DNA of 12,932 nt from an uncultured Porphyromonadaceae bacterium. GTDB lineage: Bacteria > Bacteroidota > Bacteroidia > Bacteroidales > Muribaculaceae. The stretch is from NCBI GenBank assembly GCA_905193995.1, contig CAJJQT010000025.1:1-12932 (forward strand), in the 5' to 3' direction. The position numbers and the translations under genes were made by a program. The notes under the pieces were generated by a model. It searched no databases. It was not told where the DNA came from and saw only the letters and a list, made by a program, of their open reading frames with translations. Positions 8,017-12,932 of the stretch are shown here, one piece after another (within the stretch, counting starts at the first letter, position 1; each line of letters starts with the position of its first letter).

Positions 8017-9309
8017 ATGCCAGCCGAACGTCTCCTGCAATATCTGTGGCAACACCGCCTGTGCGAGCCATGCGATATGCGTACGGCCGACGGCCGGCCC
8101 CTCCAGATCATCGATCCGGGCCGGCTCAACACCGACGCCGGCCCCGACTTCTTCAACGCCAAGATCGAGATCGACGGCCGCGTGTGGGCCGGAAATGTCG
8201 AGATACACGTCCGTGCGAGCGACTGGCGCCGCCACCGCCACCATCTCGACGCAGCCTACGATTCGGTGATACTGCACGTCGTTGGCGAGAATGACCTGCA
8301 GGTGTGCCGCGCCGACGGCAGCCCGATACCGACCTTCGTGATGCCCTATACGGCCGACTACCGCGCCCGCTACGACGCGCTGGTGGATGACCCCTCGCGC
8401 CTGCCATGCATGGCCGAGCTGTCCCGCATCGACACGATCTACGTCACCGACTGGGTCACCGCGCTGGGCTACGAGCGCCTGTACGCCAAAAGTGACCGCG
8501 TGGGCCGGTATCTCGAGCGGCTCGGAGGCGACTGGCTGTCGGCAGCGTATGTGACCCTGGCGCGCGCCCTGGGCTTCAGCACCAACAGCGACGCCTTCGA
8601 GCGCCTGGCCTTCGCCACGCCCCTGCGTGCGATGCTCAAGCACCGCGGAGACATGGCTTCGGTCGAGGGGCTGCTGTTCGGCCAGGCCGGATTCCTCGAC
8701 GCCGACTGTGCCGACGAGGGCGACCGCTCGTACGTGGAGGCCCTGAGGCGCGAATATGAATTCATGTGCCGCAAGTACGGCATCGCCTCGCCCGGCACGC
8801 TGGGCTGGCGTATGGCCCGCATGCGGCCCCCAAACTTTCCGCACCGTCGCGTGGCTCTGCTGGCCGCGCTGATCAACGGCAGCTTCGAGTTCGGCCGCCA
8901 GTTCGCCCACATCCGCACCGAGGACGACGCGCGCCGGCTGCTGCAGACCGAGCTGCAGGGCTATTGGGTGAACCACTATACATTCGGTGGAGCCGCGGCC
9001 TGTGCTCCGCGGGCTCTGAGCGCCGACTCGCTGCGCAGCCTGATGATCAACGCCGTCGTACCTCTGCTATACGCCTACGGGCTGCAGTGCGGCTCCGACA
9101 CCCACTGTGCGGCCGCCGTGGACCTGCTCGAACGCCTGCAGCCCGAGCACAATTCGGTCGTTGCGGTCTTTACCGACGCGGGAATTGCCTGCGACAACGC
9201 ATTCGCGTCGCAGGCGCTGATACAGCTGCGGCGCGAATACTGCGAACCGCGCAAATGTCTTTATTGCCGCCTCGGCCACCGCATATTGGCCTCGAAAGCG
9301 AGACCGTAG
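8017..9309 (+). CDS. DUF2851 family protein
   Basis: This 430-residue soluble protein matches DUF2851, an uncharacterised family widespread in Bacteroidetes. The family-type N-terminus is ERLLQYLWQH, followed by IDPGRLNTDAGPDFFNAKI (32-50) and AGNVEIHVRASDW (58-70), then YDSVILHVV (81-89). The C-terminus has C409-x4-C414-x2-C417-x3-H421 (CEPRKCLYCRLGH), a possible metal or Fe-S site; Cys16 and Cys19 near the N-terminus could add ligands. The spacing of GPD (Asp44) and VEIH (Glu62, His64) resembles a PD-(D/E)xK nuclease core with His in place of Lys. That link is my inference. No signal peptide or membrane segment is seen. It ends the topA run and meets a convergent gene after 21 bases, with no clear terminator between. 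Function is unknown. Confidence 0.85.
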   Translation: MPAERLLQYLWQHRLCEPCDMRTADGRPLQIIDPGRLNTDAGPDFFNAKIEIDGRVWAGNVEIHVRASDWRRHRHHLDAAYDSVILHVVGENDLQVCRADGSPIPTFVMPYTADYRARYDALVDDPSRLPCMAELSRIDTIYVTDWVTALGYERLYAKSDRVGRYLERLGGDWLSAAYVTLARALGFSTNSDAFERLAFATPLRAMLKHRGDMASVEGLLFGQAGFLDADCADEGDRSYVEALRREYEFMCRKYGIASPGTLGWRMARMRPPNFPHRRVALLAALINGSFEFGRQFAHIRTEDDARRLLQTELQGYWVNHYTFGGAAACAPRALSADSLRSLMINAVVPLLYAYGLQCGSDTHCAAAVDLLERLQPEHNSVVAVFTDAGIACDNAFASQALIQLRREYCEPRKCLYCRLGHRILASKARP

Positions 9310-9330
9310 GGTGCGCTTTACAGATTCAGC

Positions 9331-9993
9331 TTACCATTCGTAGGCGACCGACACGCCGAAGCCGTTGAGCGTGGCCGTGTTGCCGTTCCACGAGTAATTG
9401 TTGTTCGATGTGATCAGGCGGTACGACACACCTATGTTCATGGCATGGTCGGGATTGGCAGCCGACACAGGAATGCGCACGCCGAGCGTGGGCTGCAGGA
9501 AGAATTGTGCCCCGTGGCCCATGCAGCGGTCGTAGAGTCCCAGATAATTGTCGCCCAGGAACCATGCGGCGCCGACTTTGGCGTCGAGGAAGGCCGACAC
9601 CCCTTTCGATGGCCCGAAATTGAACCGGAAGTCGGAAAAGAGAGGCAGCATTGCCATCGTCTTGGATGTATGCAGCCCGTAGTAGCCGCCGTCGGGGTGC
9701 GCCTGATCGACGTTGCGGGCCATGGCCACGTCAATGCCCATGCCGACGCCCATGTAGAACCACGAGGCGTACTGGAAGCCCTGCGTGGTGTTGATACCGA
9801 TGAAATTGGCGCGGTTGGGGCCTACGCCGCCGATGCCGTCGAGCTCGACGAAGCCTTTGTAGGACAGCGATCCCGACAGGGCGGGTGTAATCAGATTGGT
9901 GAGCTGGTTGGCAATCTGATAGTATTGGGCGTGAGCGGCGCCGCACGCGAGCGCGATAGCGGCGCCGACGGCGATTGATTTCAGGAGCTTCAT
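9331..9993 (-). CDS. Small outer-membrane beta-barrel protein
   Basis: The 220-residue product begins at the ATG at 9991-9993, which puts a typical signal peptide first (MKLLKSIAVGAAIALACGAAHA, cleaved before QYYQ). An upstream in-frame ATG at 10035 would add 14 residues ahead of the signal and is rejected. The mature part shows alternating strands rich in Gly, Tyr, Phe and Asn, such as FMGV-like, SDFRFNFG, GVSAFLDAKVGAAWFLG and FFLQPTLGVRIPV. It ends in VSVAYEW, and the terminal aromatic residue is the usual signal for the BAM complex. This fits an 8- to 10-stranded outer-membrane barrel of the Bacteroidetes porin/OmpA-like barrel type. Its cargo or role is unknown. It is last in the argS-side run, 78 bases after the MATE gene; no -7 box with the full consensus is visible in that gap, so read-through or a weak promoter is possible. 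Confidence 0.75.
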   Translation of the reverse strand: MKLLKSIAVGAAIALACGAAHAQYYQIANQLTNLITPALSGSLSYKGFVELDGIGGVGPNRANFIGINTTQGFQYASWFYMGVGMGIDVAMARNVDQAHPDGGYYGLHTSKTMAMLPLFSDFRFNFGPSKGVSAFLDAKVGAAWFLGDNYLGLYDRCMGHGAQFFLQPTLGVRIPVSAANPDHAMNIGVSYRLITSNNNYSWNGNTATLNGFGVSVAYEW

Positions 9994-10071
9994 AAACAGC
10001 AGTTGAAAGGGGTTAGTATCTGTAATATATAACATCCGGCCCGCTGAATAGTTTGGGCGGTTACAGGGGCT

Positions 10072-11418
10072 TCAGACGTTTTGGGCACGGCGAGTGGCGC
10101 GGAGGAAGAAGATGAGGAAGAGAGCGCCGGCCAGGAAGAGGCTGGCCGAGAAGCTCAGTATGATGCCGTAGACGCCCATACCGCCGGCGATACCGAGCAG
10201 ATACGTGGCCGGAATGCCGACCAGTACGTAGCACACGAAGGCGATCCACAGCATCGGCATCACCCGCGAGGTGCCGCGCAGGGCGTTGGCGAAGGTGATC
10301 TGGGTGGCATCGCCGAGCTGATACAGCACCAGCGGGAAAAGCAGTGTGCCGGCCAGGGCGAGGACGGCCGGATCGGTGGTGAAGGCATGCATCATCGCCG
10401 GGCCTGCGACGACAAATGTGACCGAAGACACCGTCATCATAGCCAGCATGATGTGATACCCGGCCCATGCCATGTGGCGCATGCCCCCGGTGTCGCCGGT
10501 GCCGGCGGCGTTGGCAACCTTGATGGTGATGGCCGAGCCGATGCTGTAGTAGATGCAGAATCCGAGTGTGCCGATGATGACGATGATCTGGAAGGCGGCG
10601 AGAGGCACGGCGCCCAGCCAGCCCGTCATGACGGCGGCCGCCGTGAAGGAGCCGCTTTCGAAGCCCATCTGGAGCGCCACGGGCATACTCGTGCGCCACA
10701 GCAGGCGGTTGTCGCCCCGGCGCGCCGGGCGGTGCAGAAAGCCTTCGCGGTAGGGCGCGTAGCGGCGCGCGCGAAGCATGACGGCTATCATTACGGCCAT
10801 GCAGCCGATGCGGGCGGCCAGCGTGGCCAGTCCGGCACCGAACAGGCCGAGTTCCGGGGCGCCGAAGTTGCCGTAGATCAAGAGGTAATTGCCGCCGATG
10901 TTGAAGACGTTGGCCCCGAGGATGAGCCACATCGGCAGGCTGGTGTTGTTGATGGCGTAGCTCCACTGGGCCAGTACATTGAATACGGCCACCGGTATAA
11001 GGCCAGCCAGATAGAGCAGATAGTAGGGCTTGATGATCGGTATCAGCTCGGCCGGCTGCCCCATACGGTCGAGGTTGAAGTAGACGATACCCATGGCAGC
11101 GGTGACGGCAGCCGCGAACGCTATGTTGATCTTCACCGCCTGGCGTGTCAGCGCGCCGGTTTCGGCCAGCCGTCCGTTGCCGAAGAGGGCGCCGGCCAGC
11201 GGCGTAAGGCCGTAGGTGAAGCCGAGCAGCAGAAAGATGGCCGTGTTGAACATGTTGTTCACGAACGAGGCCGAGGCCAGCGCCTCGGTCGAGTAGCGGC
11301 CGACCATGATGTTGTCGGCGAACCCGACGACGATGTTGCCGAGCTGCCCGACCAAAATAGGCAGCCCAAGCACTGCGAGCTGCCTATATGCGTTGCCGTA
11401 TCTGTGCGTTGCCGTCAA
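10072..11418 (-). CDS. MATE family efflux transporter
   Basis: This 448-residue, 12-segment inner-membrane protein would export cationic drugs, dyes or metabolites in exchange for H+ or Na+. The two MATE halves are both intact. The first has GLPILVGQLGNIVVGFADNIMVG (18-40) with conserved Asp35 in the first helix, and NIGGNYLLIYGNFGAPELG (173-191). The second has SIGSAITIKVANAAGTGD (292-309) and ANALRGTSRVMPML (377-390). It is closest in style to NorM-like MATE proteins of Bacteroidetes. The start appears to be TTG at 11416-11418: it gives the expected short tail before helix one, and the only later candidates are a GTG at codon 16 and an ATG at codon 38, both too far in. It begins 15 bases after the Bax-inhibitor gene and in the same frame, suggesting coupled translation. 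Confidence 0.92.
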   Translation of the reverse strand: MTATHRYGNAYRQLAVLGLPILVGQLGNIVVGFADNIMVGRYSTEALASASFVNNMFNTAIFLLLGFTYGLTPLAGALFGNGRLAETGALTRQAVKINIAFAAAVTAAMGIVYFNLDRMGQPAELIPIIKPYYLLYLAGLIPVAVFNVLAQWSYAINNTSLPMWLILGANVFNIGGNYLLIYGNFGAPELGLFGAGLATLAARIGCMAVMIAVMLRARRYAPYREGFLHRPARRGDNRLLWRTSMPVALQMGFESGSFTAAAVMTGWLGAVPLAAFQIIVIIGTLGFCIYYSIGSAITIKVANAAGTGDTGGMRHMAWAGYHIMLAMMTVSSVTFVVAGPAMMHAFTTDPAVLALAGTLLFPLVLYQLGDATQITFANALRGTSRVMPMLWIAFVCYVLVGIPATYLLGIAGGMGVYGIILSFSASLFLAGALFLIFFLRATRRAQNV

Positions 11419-11433
11419 TCTGCAGTCTGTGGT

Positions 11434-12141
11434 TTAGTCGCGCGAATTGCCGAAGAAACGCAGCAGGTAGAGGAAGAGGTTGATGAAGTCGAGATACAGC
11501 GAGAGGGCTCCGAGCGTGGCCAGGCGGCCGATCTGCGAAGCGGGCATCACGGCGGCCATGTTCTTGATCTGCTGGGTGTCCCAGGCCGTCAGGCCGGTGA
11601 AGATGATCACGCCGGCGATGCTGATGATCCAGTCGAGGGTGCTGCTCCGGGTGAAGATGTTGACCAGCGAGGCGATGATAAGGCCCAGCAGAGCCATGAA
11701 CAGGATATTGCCGATCTTGCTCAGATCCTGGCCGGTGGTGTAGCCGAAAACGCTCATGGCACCGAATGTGCCGGCAGTGATGAAGAATGTCTTGGCTATC
11801 GAGGCATGGGTATAGACCATGAAAATCGGCGCCAGCCACAGTGCGTTGACCACGGCGAAGAGATAGAACAGGCCGGTGGCCGTGGGCGACGACAGCTTGT
11901 TGATGCCGGCCGACACGCCTATGACTATGCCGATCGAGGCGATGGCCATGATCCACATGAATGCGCGGTGGGCGATGATGAATTGCTGGAAGGCATCGGA
12001 GGTGCCGCAGACATATGCCACGACGCCTGTCACGATCAGGGCCAGCGTCATCTTCATGTACACTTTTTTCATCGCCGAGGCAACCATGCCCTGCACGGTG
12101 CCGGCTGAATTCTGTGCGGGATAGTTTGAATACTGATCCAT
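11434..12141 (-). CDS. Bax inhibitor-1/YccA family membrane protein
   Basis: The 235-residue protein has about seven transmembrane helices after a short soluble N-terminus (residues 1-25). This is the BI-1/TMBIM fold (PF01027), whose bacterial member YetJ is a pH-sensitive calcium leak channel and whose E. coli member YccA restrains the FtsH protease. Family marks include FTGLTAWDTQQIKNM (181-195) and LYLDFINLFLYLLRFFG (215-231). Asp188 and Asp218 correspond to the aspartate pair that senses pH in YetJ. It lies 45 bases after argS and 15 before the MATE gene. The actual role here, ion leak or quality control, cannot be told from sequence. No -7 consensus is visible in the argS gap, so co-transcription with argS is likely. 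Confidence 0.92.
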   Translation of the reverse strand: MDQYSNYPAQNSAGTVQGMVASAMKKVYMKMTLALIVTGVVAYVCGTSDAFQQFIIAHRAFMWIMAIASIGIVIGVSAGINKLSSPTATGLFYLFAVVNALWLAPIFMVYTHASIAKTFFITAGTFGAMSVFGYTTGQDLSKIGNILFMALLGLIIASLVNIFTRSSTLDWIISIAGVIIFTGLTAWDTQQIKNMAAVMPASQIGRLATLGALSLYLDFINLFLYLLRFFGNSRD

Positions 12142-12186
12142 AGTTGTTGCTTATTTGGTTTTTGAGTTAGAGATTTCGTATGTAGA

Positions 12187-12932
12187 TTACATGCGTTCGG
12201 GGACGCGGATGCCCAGCAGCGACATGGCGGCGGCCACGGTGCGGGCGGTCACGGCCGTCAGCTCCAGGCGGAGCGACAGCAGCGCGGGGTCGGTCTCGCG
12301 CAGGATCGGGCAGTCGTGGTAGAACTGGTTGTACTCCTTCACCAGGTCGTAGGCGTAGTTGGCGATCAGCGCGGGCGAGTAGCTGCGGCCGGCCTCGGCC
12401 ACGGTCGAGGGGAAGTCGGCCAGGCGCTGGATCAGCGCGATCTCGCGCTCGCAGGGCACGGCCGACGAGTAGTCGCCCACGGTGTGTCCGACTTCGGCGC
12501 CCTTGCGCAGAACCGATTTCATGCGGGCGTAGGCGTACTGGATGAAGGGGCCGGTGTTGCCGTTGAAGTCGATCGACTCGGCGGGGTTGAACATCATGTT
12601 CTTGCGCGGGTCGACCTTGAGCAGGAAGTACTTAAGGGCGCCTAAGCCGACGATTTCGGCCACTTCGTCCTTCTCGGCGTCGTCGAGGCCCTGGATCTTG
12701 CCCATCTCGTCGCTGACGCGGCGTGCCTCGGCCACCATGTCGGCCATCAGGTCGTCGGCGTCGACGACGGTGCCCTCGCGGCTCTTCATCTTGCCCGACG
12801 GGAGCTCGACCATACCGTAGCTGAAGTGTACGAGGTCCTTGCCCCACTTGAAGCCGAGGCGGTCGAGCAGCAGCGACAGCACCTGGAAGTGGTAGTTCTG
12901 CTCGTTGCCCACGACGTAGATCATCTTGTCGA
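12187..12932 (-). CDS. argS: Arginyl-tRNA synthetase, C-terminal part (5' end outside the window)
   Basis: The frame is open through the window edge, so only the last ~248 residues are seen. ArgRS charges tRNA-Arg with arginine using ATP. Visible parts are the end of the class I catalytic domain, with YVVGNEQNYHF, LVHFSYGMVELPSGKMKSREG (a KMSKS-type loop) and VVDADDLM. Then come NGNTGPFIQYAYAR and the DALR anticodon-binding domain, ending ELTAVTARTVAAAMSLLGIRVPERM, the typical ArgRS terminus. The HIGH motif lies upstream, beyond the window. The Bax-inhibitor gene follows after 45 bases on the same strand. Confidence 0.93.
   Translation of the reverse strand, partial: DKMIYVVGNEQNYHFQVLSLLLDRLGFKWGKDLVHFSYGMVELPSGKMKSREGTVVDADDLMADMVAEARRVSDEMGKIQGLDDAEKDEVAEIVGLGALKYFLLKVDPRKNMMFNPAESIDFNGNTGPFIQYAYARMKSVLRKGAEVGHTVGDYSSAVPCEREIALIQRLADFPSTVAEAGRSYSPALIANYAYDLVKEYNQFYHDCPILRETDPALLSLRLELTAVTARTVAAAMSLLGIRVPERM

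Noticed and set aside
7711..8976. 421-codon minus-strand frame across the pseudouridine synthase and DUF2851 genes
   Set aside because: It crosses two well-supported plus-strand genes and matches no family I recognise.
9994..10035. Upstream ATG at 10035 for the outer-membrane barrel gene
   Set aside because: It would put 14 uncharged residues ahead of a complete signal peptide; the ATG at 9993 is better.
10081..12108. 675-codon open frame on the plus strand across the MATE and Bax-inhibitor genes
   Set aside because: It is an antisense shadow of two clear membrane protein genes. Its translation is rich in Gly, Asp, Glu, Gln, Arg and His with no domain, and arises from GC-rich codon bias.

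Overview
The window looks like two unrelated pieces of bacterial DNA joined near position 1800. Bases 1 to about 1805 resemble a high-GC Firmicute of the Clostridia/Ruminococcaceae type (Subdoligranulum, Gemmiger or Faecalibacterium-like). This piece holds two tightly packed genes, and the second has a classical GGAGGAG ribosome binding site. From about 1805 onward the content is Bacteroidales. FabF, topoisomerase I without zinc fingers, a DUF2851 protein and the ArgRS tail are all of Bacteroidetes type. Promoters match the Bacteroidetes -7 box TAnnTTTG, and start codons lack Shine-Dalgarno sequences. The genus cannot be fixed by eye; the fairly high GC would suit a Muribaculaceae or Rikenellaceae relative.

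Layout. (1) 2-1474: polytopic membrane protein of glycosyltransferase-C-like character, probably cut at its 5' end by the window. (2) 1493-1870: first ~104 residues of a GT-A family 2 glycosyltransferase, ending in a foreign 21-residue tail where the two pieces meet. (3) About 1871-1974: a short gap with a strong hairpin terminator for fabF. (4) Minus strand 1975-3601: acpP then fabF, the core of type II fatty acid synthesis. (5) 3602-3830: divergent promoter region with Bacteroidetes -7 boxes facing both ways and several copies of an 8-mer. (6) Plus strand 3831-9309: secreted SUMF1-domain protein, then a compact run of topA, an RluA-type pseudouridine synthase and a DUF2851 protein. (7) Minus strand, transcribed from 12932 down to 9331: argS (3' part), a Bax-inhibitor-1/YccA membrane protein, a MATE exporter, and a small outer-membrane beta-barrel protein.

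Most of the Bacteroidales part is housekeeping: lipid synthesis, DNA topology, RNA modification, tRNA charging and envelope transport. I see no tRNA, rRNA, CRISPR array, insertion sequence, phage or defence island. No stretch longer than 300 bases lacks a gene. The points most worth checking are the join at about 1800, the possible nuclease-like and cysteine motifs in the DUF2851 protein, and the very short or absent leader of the SUMF1-domain gene. I found no convincing new multi-gene system.
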